A DNA stretch of 64,000 nt. Source: Kaistia hirudinis. GTDB taxonomy: Bacteria > Pseudomonadota > Alphaproteobacteria > Rhizobiales > Kaistiaceae. The stretch spans positions 310,001 through 374,000 of the forward strand of contig NZ_JACIDS010000001.1 of assembly GCF_014196455.1 (NCBI RefSeq), written 5' to 3'. The position numbers and the translations under genes are program-made. This document shows positions 33,654 through 41,454 of this stretch, one piece after another. The number at the start of each line of letters is the position of its first letter. Position 1 is the stretch's first letter. The notes beneath the pieces were generated by a model. The model was not told the DNA's origin. It saw nothing but the letters and a program-made list of their open reading frames with translations, and did no database searches.

Positions 33654-34166
33654 TCAGGCGGAGGCGGCGAGCGCGGGCGGCGCGAAGGCGGCGAGGAAGC
33701 TGCCATTGCCATAGACGAGGGGCGCGCCGTCGCCCTCGTTGGAGCGCGTGTGCAGCACATGGCCGATGAGGATCAGATGCGTACCGAAGGCCTTGGGCTC
33801 GGCCAGTTCGCACTCGAAGCTGCATTCGGCGTCGGCCAGGATGGGCAGGCCCGACGCCCCCTCGATCCAGCGGCCATGAGCGAAGCGCTCGTCGCGGGCG
33901 AGGCCGTGCCGTCCGGCGAAGGTTTCTGCGACGCGCTGGTGGCCGGACGAGAGCACGTTGACGGCGAAATGGCGCGCGTCCTGGAGTGCGCGGGCGACTG
34001 AGCTCTGCAGGTTCACGCAGGCGATGAGCGAGGGCGGCTCGGTCGACAGCGAACAGACGGCGGTCGCCGTCAATCCGCAGCGCACGCCTTCGGCATCGCG
34101 GGCGGTTATGATCGTCACTCCGCCGGCGAGCTTGCGCATGCCGGCGCGAAACTGGTCGCGATCCAT
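33654..34166 (-). CDS. Flavin reductase (StyB/HpaC-like)
   Basis: A 170-residue split-barrel flavin reductase. FRAGMRKLAGGVTIITARDA (about 6-25) and CGLTATAVCSLSTEPPSLIA (about 30-49) are the hallmark strands of the family, followed by VARALQDARHFAVNVLSSGH. It uses NAD(P)H to make free reduced flavin for the StyA-like monooxygenase, which is encoded two genes downstream in the same operon. The start ATG at 34166 follows an AGAGGGA site. It is the first gene of the transcript, and a 19-bp dyad lies immediately upstream. Confidence 0.88.
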   Translation of the reverse strand: MDRDQFRAGMRKLAGGVTIITARDAEGVRCGLTATAVCSLSTEPPSLIACVNLQSSVARALQDARHFAVNVLSSGHQRVAETFAGRHGLARDERFAHGRWIEGASGLPILADAECSFECELAEPKAFGTHLILIGHVLHTRSNEGDGAPLVYGNGSFLAAFAPPALAASA

Positions 34167-34184
34167 CGCTTTGTCCCTCTGGAG

Positions 34185-34203
34185 TGAATGGATTTCCCAT
34201 TCA
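34185..34203. promoter_or_regulatory. 19-bp dyad upstream of the flavin reductase gene
   Basis: TGAATGG-ATTTC-CCATTCA, a perfect 7-bp inverted repeat with a 5-bp spacer, lies 18 bp before the start codon in the 172-bp divergent region shared with the AraC gene. It is a candidate operator or 5'-leader hairpin. AraC proteins usually bind direct repeats, so another regulator is also possible. Confidence 0.5.
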
Positions 34204-34338
34204 TTTTATGGTTCAATTAATTCGGATGGTCGGACCGAAGCGGCTTCGCCGGCAATCCGAATTGCGCGGCCGATTGTCCAGATCCGGCAAAAGAACCGCG
34301 AGAATCCCGTATCGCCATCGGAGACTGCGGGGTGCGCC

Positions 34339-35325
34339 ATGGAGAGCCTTCAGTCCGTCCCGCTTGAACCCTTCCGCCTCGTCGACACGCACGACACGGA
34401 CGAGGCGCGGGAAGCGATCGGCCGGATTTTCTGTCCCCATTTCCTGGTGCCGCGCGCCGACCGCGCGCAGTTCCACGCCCGCCACAATGCGGCGGTCCAG
34501 CCGGGCTATTCGGTGAATTTCGTATCCTATGGCGCCGAGGTGGAGATCGATCCCGGCGAGCTGTCGCGCTTTTTCCTGCTCCAGATTCCGGTGCGCGGCG
34601 GCGCTGAGGTGCGCTGCGGCGGGCGGACGACCCTGGCGGAGGCCGGCCAGCGCGCCTCGATCCTGTCGCCGACGCTGGCGAGCCGCATGGTGTGGGGCGA
34701 GGGCTGCGAGAAGCTCATCGTGCTGCTGTTGCGCGAGACCGTCGAGCAGCTCTATGCGGCGCTGACCCATCGCCCGGCCGACGTCATCGAATTCGAGCCG
34801 GGCTTTGACCTGACATCGCCGGTCGGGCGGGGCGTGTTGCAGCATGTGCAGCTTCTGCTGCATGCGGCCGAGCAGGGCGACGCGCTGCCGGATGCCTACC
34901 GGGTGATGCTGCGCGACGGCCTGTCGACGCTGCTCCTGACGAGCCTCGCCCATAGCCGCTCAGTCGCCCTCGCTCGGCCCGAGGCGGACGGCGGTCCGCG
35001 CGCGGTCCAGCGGGCGATGCAGTTCATCGAGGCGGCTTATGCGAGGCCCTTCTCGGCTGCCGATGTGGCGGAGGCTGCCGGCGTGTCGCTGCGCGCCCTT
35101 CAGGATGCCTTCCGCAAGGCGCGCGACGAGAGCCTCTGGCAGGCGGTGCAGGGCGTCCGCCTGGAGAAGCTGCGGGCCAGTCTGATGCAGGCGGGCGAGA
35201 CGGCGAGCGTCGCCGATGCCGTCTATGCCGCGGGCCTTGGTCATCTCGGGCGGGCGGCTGCGGCCTATCAGACGCGCTTTGGCGAAAGCCCGTCGCAGAC
35301 CTTGCGGCGGGCGCAGCGGCGCTGA
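34339..35325 (+). CDS. AraC/XylS family regulator (AraC-binding-like domain 2)
   Basis: A 328-residue activator. The N-terminal sensor (about 15-190) resembles XylS/AntR/FeaR proteins: FLVPRADRAQFHARHNAAVQ, then FFLLQIPVRGGAEVRCGG. The C-terminal HTH pair has FSAADVAEAAGVSLRALQDA and ASVADAVYAAGLGHLGRAAA, ending GESPSQTLRRAQRR. The ATG at 34339 (MESLQSVPLEPFRL) begins the conserved domain; the frame extends far upstream without support. It is divergent from the reductase-SDR-StyA operon. Indole and anthranilate operons elsewhere are controlled by AraC proteins of this group, so it is the likely activator. Confidence 0.86.
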   Translation: MESLQSVPLEPFRLVDTHDTDEAREAIGRIFCPHFLVPRADRAQFHARHNAAVQPGYSVNFVSYGAEVEIDPGELSRFFLLQIPVRGGAEVRCGGRTTLAEAGQRASILSPTLASRMVWGEGCEKLIVLLLRETVEQLYAALTHRPADVIEFEPGFDLTSPVGRGVLQHVQLLLHAAEQGDALPDAYRVMLRDGLSTLLLTSLAHSRSVALARPEADGGPRAVQRAMQFIEAAYARPFSAADVAEAAGVSLRALQDAFRKARDESLWQAVQGVRLEKLRASLMQAGETASVADAVYAAGLGHLGRAAAAYQTRFGESPSQTLRRAQRR

Positions 35326-35340
35326 AGGCGCCTTATCGGA

Positions 35341-35892
35341 TCAGAGCGCGGGGCTGCGCGGATCCCAGAGCTTCACGGCGCAATCGGCCTCATAGGCCAT
35401 GCCGCGGGGATAGCTGATCAGCTCCAGCTGCAGGCCCCAGGGCGACTGGAAATAGAGGATCGACTGCCCGGCATTCGGGCCGGCGGTGATCGGGATCGGT
35501 CCGAGCCGTGTCTCGATGCCCTGTGCGTCGAGATAGGCCTTCGCCGCCTCGATGTCGTGCACGTAGAGCGCGACGTGGAAGGCGCCGATGTCGCTGTTCT
35601 TCGCCTCGATCTGGCGCTGGTCGGGCGCCTCATATTCGAACAGCTCGAGATTGGAGCCGTGCCCGATGCGGATAAGGGCGCAGCGCTTGATCCGGGCGCG
35701 CGGATGCACGCCGAGCGCCGCCGTCATGAACGTGCCCTCGCCATCCTCGATCGGCCCGAAGGTGTAGCCGTGACGGCAGCCGAGGACATCGACGAAGAAG
35801 GCGAGCGCCGCGTCGAGATCGGGCACGGTGATGCCGGCATGGTCCTGCCCGACGAGGCCGGGCAGGCCGGACGGCGCGGCGGTATCAGACAT
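35341..35892 (-). CDS. VOC (glyoxalase/extradiol-dioxygenase-fold) protein
   Basis: A 183-residue vicinal-oxygen-chelate protein with two beta-alpha-beta-beta-beta modules. Metal-ligand candidates are His in VGQDHAGITVPDLDAALAFF (about 17), His in IGAFHVALYVHDIEAA (about 120) and Glu in LQLELISYPRGM (about 159). This pattern fits lyases, epimerases and single-domain dioxygenases. It is the last gene of the dipeptide-type ABC operon and overlaps the preceding ATPase gene by 8 bp. It lies close to the StyA-like operon, so action on an aromatic breakdown product is possible, but the sequence does not show its substrate. Confidence 0.83.
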   Translation of the reverse strand: MSDTAAPSGLPGLVGQDHAGITVPDLDAALAFFVDVLGCRHGYTFGPIEDGEGTFMTAALGVHPRARIKRCALIRIGHGSNLELFEYEAPDQRQIEAKNSDIGAFHVALYVHDIEAAKAYLDAQGIETRLGPIPITAGPNAGQSILYFQSPWGLQLELISYPRGMAYEADCAVKLWDPRSPAL

Positions 35893-36739
35893 GGATGTTC
35901 TCCAGTTCGCGGCCGGCGGGCACGCGTGAATCGAGCCAGTGCGGATCGATGTCGGGCAGCGGGATCGCGTCGATCAGCAGGCGCGTATAATCCGAGCCGG
36001 GATTGGCGAAGATCCGCTCGCACGGGCCTTCCTCCACCACCCTGCCGAGCCGCATCACATAGACGCGGTCGCAAACGGCGCGGATGACGGAGAGGTCGTG
36101 GCTGATGAAGGCCATGGCGAGGCCCATCTCGCGCGAGAGGTCCTTCAGGAGGCGCAGCACCTGCGCCTGCGTCGACACGTCCAGCCCGGAGACGATCTCG
36201 TCGGCGAGGACAAAGTCGGGTTCGAGCAATGCGGCGCGCGCAATGCCGATGCGCTGGCGCTGTCCGCCCGAGAGTTCATGCGGATAGCGGTCGAGGACCA
36301 GTTCCGGGAGGGAGACGCGGGCGAGCGTCGCGTGCGCCCGTTCCTCCGCCGCCCGCTGGTTCGGCGCGACGCCATGCAGAAGTAGCGGCGCGGTGAGGAT
36401 GGTGCGGATCGTGTGGCGCGGATTGAGCGAGGCCATCGGATCCTGAAAGATCATCTGCATGCGGCGCCGCACGGCGCGCATGCGCTCCGGCGAGGCGGCG
36501 GTGATGTCCTCGCCGCCAAAACGGATCGAGCCGGCCGACACGGGCACGAGGCGCAGCAGAGCGCGGCCGAGCGTCGTCTTGCCCGAGCCGGACTCGCCGA
36601 CAATGCCGACCGTCTCGCCGCGGCGGATGCTGACATCAACGCCGTGCAGCACGCGGGTGCCCGGCGATTTCGCCAGCAATCCGTGGCGCCGGCCATAGGT
36701 CACTTCAAGCCCGCGGGCATCGAGCAGAATGTCGGTCAT
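35885..36739 (-). CDS. Dipeptide/oligopeptide-type ABC ATPase (DppF/OppF-like)
   Basis: A 284-residue ATPase. Walker A is GESGSGKTT (about 49-57), the Q-loop region is MQMIFQDPMASLNPRHTI, the signature is LSGGQRQRIGIARA (about 156-169) and Walker B is FVLADEIVSGLD. The Pro usual in ADEPVS is replaced by Ile, a mild oddity. The start overlaps the stop of the DppD-like gene by 4 bp. It serves the permease pair at 37611-39504 with the binding protein at 39602-41137. Confidence 0.92.
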   Translation of the reverse strand: MTDILLDARGLEVTYGRRHGLLAKSPGTRVLHGVDVSIRRGETVGIVGESGSGKTTLGRALLRLVPVSAGSIRFGGEDITAASPERMRAVRRRMQMIFQDPMASLNPRHTIRTILTAPLLLHGVAPNQRAAEERAHATLARVSLPELVLDRYPHELSGGQRQRIGIARAALLEPDFVLADEIVSGLDVSTQAQVLRLLKDLSREMGLAMAFISHDLSVIRAVCDRVYVMRLGRVVEEGPCERIFANPGSDYTRLLIDAIPLPDIDPHWLDSRVPAGRELENIHV

Positions 36740-37614
36740 GGCGCACCCTTGGCGGCGGTGCCCGCCAGTTCGGCCCGCAACTGGCGGAAGATCGCTTCGG
36801 GCACGGGCTCGAGCCCCTGGCCGGGCCGGTCATAACGGGGACCGGCCGCGATCAGCGCCTTGGTATAGGCATGCTGCGGCCGCTCGATCACGTCGGCCGT
36901 CGTTCCCGCCTCGATGACCTTGCCGGCATAGAGCAGCGTGACGCTGTCGCAGACCTTGGCGACGACGCCGAGATCATGCGTGACGAAGATCACGGCGGTG
37001 CCGTGGCGCTCCTGCATGCGCCGCATCAGGCGAAGGATCTCCTTCTGCACGGTCACATCAAGAGCCGTGGTGGGCTCGTCGGCGACCACGAGCTTGGGGC
37101 CCGGCGCGAAGGCTGCGGCGATCAGGATGCGCTGGCGCATGCCGCCGGAGAGCTGGTGCGGATAGGATCGCAGCACGCGGTCGGGCTCGCGGATCTGCAC
37201 CTCTTCGAGCAGTTCGATCGCGCGCGCGTGGAGAGCGGTGCCGCGAAGGCCGAGCTTCATGCGCAGCCCGTCGGTCAACTGCGCCTCGATGGTGCGGGCG
37301 GGATTGAGGGCCGTCTGCGGATCCTGCGGGATGAGCGTGATGTCGCGCCCGCGCATCGCCCGGAGTTCGCCGGACGGCATCGTCAGCAGATCGCGTCCCT
37401 CGAAGCGCAGCCAGCCGCCGGTGATGCGGATCGTCTCCGGCAGTATGCCGAGCAGAGCCTTGGCGATGGTGGACTTGCCGGCGCCGGATTCGCCGACGAG
37501 GCCGCGCACTTCGCCGCGTTCGAGCGTGAGGCTCACGTCGCGCAGCACGGGCGTGCCGCCTTCACGAACCGACGAGGCGGACAGGGCTTCGATGGAGACC
37601 AGAGGAGGGGTCAT
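36736..37614 (-). CDS. Dipeptide/oligopeptide-type ABC ATPase (DppD/OppD-like)
   Basis: A 292-residue ATPase. Walker A is GESGAGKST (about 39-47), the Q-loop is ITLIPQDPQTALNPARTI, the signature is LSGGMRQRILIAAA and Walker B is LVVADEPTTALD. The start is ATG 37614 (MTPPLVSIEAL), which overlaps the DppC-like stop by 4 bp; the longer frame lacks support. The C-terminal oligopeptide/dipeptide extension is short and lacks the Cys cluster seen in many OppD proteins. It is the partner of the DppF-like ATPase. Confidence 0.92.
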   Translation of the reverse strand: MTPPLVSIEALSASSVREGGTPVLRDVSLTLERGEVRGLVGESGAGKSTIAKALLGILPETIRITGGWLRFEGRDLLTMPSGELRAMRGRDITLIPQDPQTALNPARTIEAQLTDGLRMKLGLRGTALHARAIELLEEVQIREPDRVLRSYPHQLSGGMRQRILIAAAFAPGPKLVVADEPTTALDVTVQKEILRLMRRMQERHGTAVIFVTHDLGVVAKVCDSVTLLYAGKVIEAGTTADVIERPQHAYTKALIAAGPRYDRPGQGLEPVPEAIFRQLRAELAGTAAKGAP

Positions 37615-38504
37615 CGGCGCATCACCGGATCGAGGGCATTGCGGAGGCCATTGCCGAGGAGGTTGAAGGCGAGCACGGTGGCGAAGAGCGTGACGAGCGG
37701 GAACACCAGCACCCACCAGCTCTCATGCAGCACCTGCCGTCCCTGTGCGACCATGCCGCCCCATGTCGGCGCGTCGCTGGAAATGGAGAGGCCGACGAAG
37801 GACAGGATCGCCTCGACAATCACGGCGATGCCCATTTCGAGGCTGAGCAGGGCGATGATCACCGGTGCCACATTGGGCAGGATCTCGCGCCACAGGATGT
37901 GCCGCCGCGAGAAGCCGATGGCCTCCGCTGCCGTCACATAGTCGAGGCTGCTTTGGGCGAGCGTCTCCGCCCGGACCACGCGGCTGAAGCGAGTCCAGTC
38001 GATGATCGCGATGGCGATGATGACCGAATGGAGCCCTGCGCCCATCACGGCGACGAGCAGCACGGAGAGCAGGACCGGCGGGAACGACATCCAGATATCG
38101 ACCAGCCGGGAGACGATGCGGTCCGTCCAGCCGCGATACCAGCCGGAGGCGAGGCCGAGCAGCGAGCCGATCAGGCCGGCGAGACTCGCCGCGACCAGCG
38201 ACACGGTGAGCGCGATGCGCGCACCGAAGATGATGCGCGAGAGCACGTCGCGGCCGAGGTCGTCTGTCCCGAGATAATAGCCGGGCTCATAGCCTTCGAA
38301 GCCGATCGGCGGCAGCGAGGCCATCATCAGGTCCTGTTCGAGCGGATCCTTCGGCGCGATCCAGGGTGCGAAGATCGCGACCAGGGCGAGCGCGATCAGA
38401 AACCCGCCGGCCCAGACCACGCGCGGCTCGCGCAGGAGCGGGCGGAGGCTGCGGAAGCGCCGGTTTACGACGGTCACGGGAGCGGACACGGCAACGTCAG
38501 CCAT
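37611..38504 (-). CDS. Dipeptide-type ABC permease (DppC-like)
   Basis: A 297-residue permease. An N-terminal helix (VVWAGGFLIALALVAIFAPW) is followed by LGTDDLGRDVLSRIIFGARI, the DppC hallmark, and by five more hydrophobic segments. The EAA-type loop reads DYVTAAEAIGFSRRHILWRE. The start is ATG 38504 (MADVAVSAP), which overlaps the end of the DppB-like gene by 8 bp. It is part of the complete five-gene importer transcribed from 41137. Confidence 0.92.
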   Translation of the reverse strand: MADVAVSAPVTVVNRRFRSLRPLLREPRVVWAGGFLIALALVAIFAPWIAPKDPLEQDLMMASLPPIGFEGYEPGYYLGTDDLGRDVLSRIIFGARIALTVSLVAASLAGLIGSLLGLASGWYRGWTDRIVSRLVDIWMSFPPVLLSVLLVAVMGAGLHSVIIAIAIIDWTRFSRVVRAETLAQSSLDYVTAAEAIGFSRRHILWREILPNVAPVIIALLSLEMGIAVIVEAILSFVGLSISSDAPTWGGMVAQGRQVLHESWWVLVFPLVTLFATVLAFNLLGNGLRNALDPVMRR

Positions 38505-39504
38505 GGAGTTGCCTCGGATTGAGCCGGTCGGCGATGAGGTCCACCGCGATGTTGATGACGATGAACAGCGCACCGAACACGAGCACGATGCCCTGGATCA
38601 GCGGCAGGTCGCGGTTGATGACGGCGTCGATCGCCATATTGCCGATGCCGGGATAGGCGAAGATCCGCTCCACGATCACCGTGCCGCCGATCATGAAGGT
38701 GAACTGCACGCCGGTCAGCGTCAGCGTCGGGCCGACGGCATTGCGCAGCGCCTCCTGCAGCACGAGCCGCGTTTCCGACATGCCCTTGAGGCGCGCCAGC
38801 AGCACATAGTCCTGCACCATCGCCTCGCCGAGGGCCTCTTTCAAAGTGCGCGCGATCACCGCGGCGAGCGGCAGGCCGAGCGCCAGGGTCGGCATGACGA
38901 GATGGGCGAGAACATCGCCGACATCGGTCCAGTTGAACCGCGCCAGACTCTCCAGCAGGTAGAACGGCGTGTAGAAATCGGTCGAAAGCGCGGGGTCAAG
39001 CCGTCCGGACAGCGGGAAGATCGGCCAGAGCACGCCGACGAGCAGGACGAGGGCGAGTGCCCAGACGAAATCCGGCACGGCGAGGAAGAGGCCGTTGACG
39101 AAATCCATCACCGCTTCGAGCGGCGTGCGGCGCAGGAGGACGCCCGCCACGGCGACGATGCCGCCGGCGAGAATGCCGAAGACGAGCGCGGCGAAGGTCA
39201 ATTCCAGCGTCGCCGGCAGGCGCTCGCCGATGAGCTGCAAGACGCCGCGGCGCAGCGAGATCGACGTGCCGAAATCGAGATGCAGCAAATCGCGGAGCCA
39301 GAGGAAGAACTGCTCGGCCAGCGGCAGGTCGAGCCCGTAATGGGCGCGCAGCGCGGCGATGTCGGCTGGCGTCGCGCTCGGCGAGATCATCATGGCGACG
39401 GGGTCTCCGGGGACGACCCGGAGCAGAACGAAGACCACGAGGCCGACGCCGAGAAGCGTGAGCACGGCCATGGCCAGCCGGTTGAAGACGGAGGTCAGCG
39501 TCAT
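38497..39504 (-). CDS. Dipeptide-type ABC permease (DppB-like)
   Basis: A 335-residue permease. It begins with the typical first helix (LAMAVLTLLGVGLVVFVLLR) then VVPGDPVAMM, followed by YGLDLPLAEQFFLWLRDLLH and DFGTSIS. The loop YVLLARLKGMSETRLVLQEA is the EAA motif, and ERIFAYPGIGNMAIDAVINR is conserved near the C-terminus. It forms the membrane channel with the DppC-like subunit. It lies 97 bp after the binding-protein gene, with an intercistronic hairpin between. Confidence 0.92.
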   Translation of the reverse strand: MTLTSVFNRLAMAVLTLLGVGLVVFVLLRVVPGDPVAMMISPSATPADIAALRAHYGLDLPLAEQFFLWLRDLLHLDFGTSISLRRGVLQLIGERLPATLELTFAALVFGILAGGIVAVAGVLLRRTPLEAVMDFVNGLFLAVPDFVWALALVLLVGVLWPIFPLSGRLDPALSTDFYTPFYLLESLARFNWTDVGDVLAHLVMPTLALGLPLAAVIARTLKEALGEAMVQDYVLLARLKGMSETRLVLQEALRNAVGPTLTLTGVQFTFMIGGTVIVERIFAYPGIGNMAIDAVINRDLPLIQGIVLVFGALFIVINIAVDLIADRLNPRQLHG

Positions 39505-39568
39505 CGCTTGCCCTGCATTGCCTCGGCGGAAGGCCTCATCGGCCGCCCGGACATCGCATCAGGCGGGA

Positions 39569-39591
39569 GGGGCGGGCGCATGACCCGCCCC
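39569..39591 (-). promoter_or_regulatory. Intercistronic hairpin after the peptide-binding-protein gene
   Basis: A perfect 8-bp stem (GGGGCGGG / CCCGCCCC) with a 7-nt loop lies between the binding-protein stop and the DppB-like start. It is the third such hairpin found directly after a binding-protein gene in this window. Confidence 0.65.
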
Positions 39592-39601
39592 GCGCCGCGC
39601 T

Positions 39602-41137
39602 TCAGGACTTGGAGATGAGCGTCGGCTGCAGCGCGCTCGACGTATTCGGCGTCACCTTCAGCGTCGACTTGTAGAGGATCGGCTGAACATACTGGAGCAG
39701 CGGGATCACATAGCCCTGCTCGGCGATGTATTTGTCGACCGCCTTCCAGCCGGCGATCCGCTTGGCCTCGTCGGGCTCGGCCCAGAGCGGCCCGATCAGC
39801 GCATCCACATCGTCGCTCTTCCAGGCGGAGTGCGGCGACTTGGAGAACATGGCAAAGCCGGTGGACGTCGTCGGATCGCCGATCGCGTCGCCCCAGTTGT
39901 AGAACGCCGCCGGGGCGAGCTTGTGCGACATGCGCAGCTCGAAATGCTTGGCGATGTCGTAGACCTCGATCTCGGCCTCGATACCGACCTTGCGCCACAT
40001 GCCGACGATCGCCTGGATCATTTCATAATCCTTGGGCTTCAGCCCGCGCGTCGTCTGGATCGTGAACTTGACCGGCTTTTCGGTACTGTAGCCCGAGGCG
40101 GAGAGGAGCTCGACGGCCTTCTTCGGGTCGTAGCCGACCTTGATCGAGGCGTCATAGGCTTCGTATTCGGGGGCTTCGAGCGTATCGATCGGCACGCCAT
40201 AGCCGCGCAGCAGCTTCTTGACGATGCCGGCCTTGTCGATCGCATGATGCGCGGCGAGGCGGACATTCTTGTCCAGCATCGGCTCGACATTGGTGATGAA
40301 GAGCATGCCGATGTCGGAGATCGGCGGGGAGACCCCGGCGAGGCCTTCCTTCTTCCGCAGGCGGTCATATTCCTCATAGGGAACTTCGAGCGTCACGTCG
40401 GACGAGCCGGACTCGATCTCGGCCACGCGGCTGGTCGGATCGGTCACGAACTTGAACACGACGGTGTCGAAGGCCGGCTTGCCGCCGAAATAGTTCGGGT
40501 TGGCCTTGAGACGGAGGAAGGAGTTTCCTTCGTAAGCGTCGAACATATACGGGCCGGTGCCGATCGGCTTGGCCTCGAAGCCCGCCGCGCCGACCTTGGT
40601 GTAATAGGCCTTGGGCAGGACATAGCCGGTCAGGAACGCCATCCACTTGAAGATGGTCGGGTCGAAGCTCTTGACGTCGCCGGTGATGCGCTGGCCGTCG
40701 ATGGTGAAATTGCCGATGCTCGCCCAGACATTGGCGACCGGATTGCCCGTGGCCGGATCGCCGGCGCGCTCGAGCGACCAGACGACATCCTCGGGCGTCA
40801 GCGGCGTACCGTCATGCCAGGTCACGCCGGAGCGCACATCCATCCAGACCTTGGTCTTGTCGTCGTTCCAGCCCCAGGCCGTCAGCAGGCCGGGCTCGAA
40901 GGACAGGTCCGGCTTCTGGCCGATATACTGATCGAAGATCGACCGGTAGATCGCCTGGATCGCCGGATTGACCGCGGAAGGACCGGTCGTGCCGTCGAAG
41001 GACGGCAGGTTGGCGTTGAAGGCGATCGTGAGCGTGGAGCTCTCGGCCGCGGACACGGCGAGGCGGCCACTAAGGAGTCCGGAAATGAATGCGGCTGCGC
41101 CAAGCCCGAGGGCCTGGCGACGATTGAGTTCGACCAT
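39602..41137 (-). CDS. ABC transporter substrate-binding protein, family 5 (peptide/nickel type)
   Basis: A 511-residue exported binding protein of the DppA/OppA class. The leader has a possible twin-arginine pattern (NRRQALGLGAAAF, about 5-17), with cleavage near SAAES. LLTAWGWNDDKTKVWMDVRS and VTWHDGTPLTPEDVVWSLER are the family hallmarks. The start is ATG 41137 (MVELNRRQ). It is the first gene of the importer operon and is divergent from iorA, with an AAGCTT-centred site 62 bp upstream. Family 5 proteins bind peptides but also opines, sugars and aromatic amides, so the ligand could belong to the aromatic pathway. Confidence 0.9.
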   Translation of the reverse strand: MVELNRRQALGLGAAAFISGLLSGRLAVSAAESSTLTIAFNANLPSFDGTTGPSAVNPAIQAIYRSIFDQYIGQKPDLSFEPGLLTAWGWNDDKTKVWMDVRSGVTWHDGTPLTPEDVVWSLERAGDPATGNPVANVWASIGNFTIDGQRITGDVKSFDPTIFKWMAFLTGYVLPKAYYTKVGAAGFEAKPIGTGPYMFDAYEGNSFLRLKANPNYFGGKPAFDTVVFKFVTDPTSRVAEIESGSSDVTLEVPYEEYDRLRKKEGLAGVSPPISDIGMLFITNVEPMLDKNVRLAAHHAIDKAGIVKKLLRGYGVPIDTLEAPEYEAYDASIKVGYDPKKAVELLSASGYSTEKPVKFTIQTTRGLKPKDYEMIQAIVGMWRKVGIEAEIEVYDIAKHFELRMSHKLAPAAFYNWGDAIGDPTTSTGFAMFSKSPHSAWKSDDVDALIGPLWAEPDEAKRIAGWKAVDKYIAEQGYVIPLLQYVQPILYKSTLKVTPNTSSALQPTLISKS

Positions 41138-41454
41138 GACGAGTCTCCGTAGTTCCCTGTTCGCCGGCTTTTCCGGCAGGCACATTCATGCGCATTAGTT
41201 GAAGCTTAAAATAAGCAGGTGGTGCCGACAAGCGTGAAATGCGGCCACTGGCGAAATTCGGCGCGGCTGCATCGGCGTTGGGCAAATGCCTGATTCAGAG
41301 GCGGGATTTTTCATATGCATGCGCATTTGCATGGCAAGCGAACCATCCTTCGCGATCCTGAACAGGGCCGCAAAATCCCTTGACAAACGGCAGTGATCCG
41401 AAAATATGTAAATGCATATAATAACGCTTCCAGTGTCGAAAAAAGGGGACCACC
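41138..41454. promoter_or_regulatory. Divergent control region between ABC transporter and iorAB
   Basis: A 317-bp AT-richer region. At 41199-41210 TTGAAGCTTAAA is a near-palindrome matching the site at 29509. GCAAATGC (41282-41289) and GCATTTGC (41323-41330) form an 8-bp inverted repeat. TATGTAAATGCATATA lies at 41405-41420, overlapping a TATAAT at 41417-41422. A TTGACA at 41380-41385 has no good -10 at 16-18 bp. iorA has a GGGGA ribosome site just before 41455. Confidence 0.55.

Noticed and set aside
32719-34200. Reading the StyA-like protein as a 906-residue product starting at 34200
   Set aside because: The extra upstream part is a shadow of the SDR and flavin reductase genes in another frame. 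The FAD motif begins right after ATG 32718.
33958-34338. A longer AraC protein starting at 33958
   Set aside because: The added residues overlap the divergent flavin reductase gene and are not AraC-like. ATG 34339 starts the conserved sensor domain.
41380-41422. TTGACA at 41380 and TATAAT at 41417 as one promoter for iorA
   Set aside because: The spacing is 31 bp, far from 16-18 bp, so they cannot form one sigma-70 promoter as read. A different -35 or -10 must be used.
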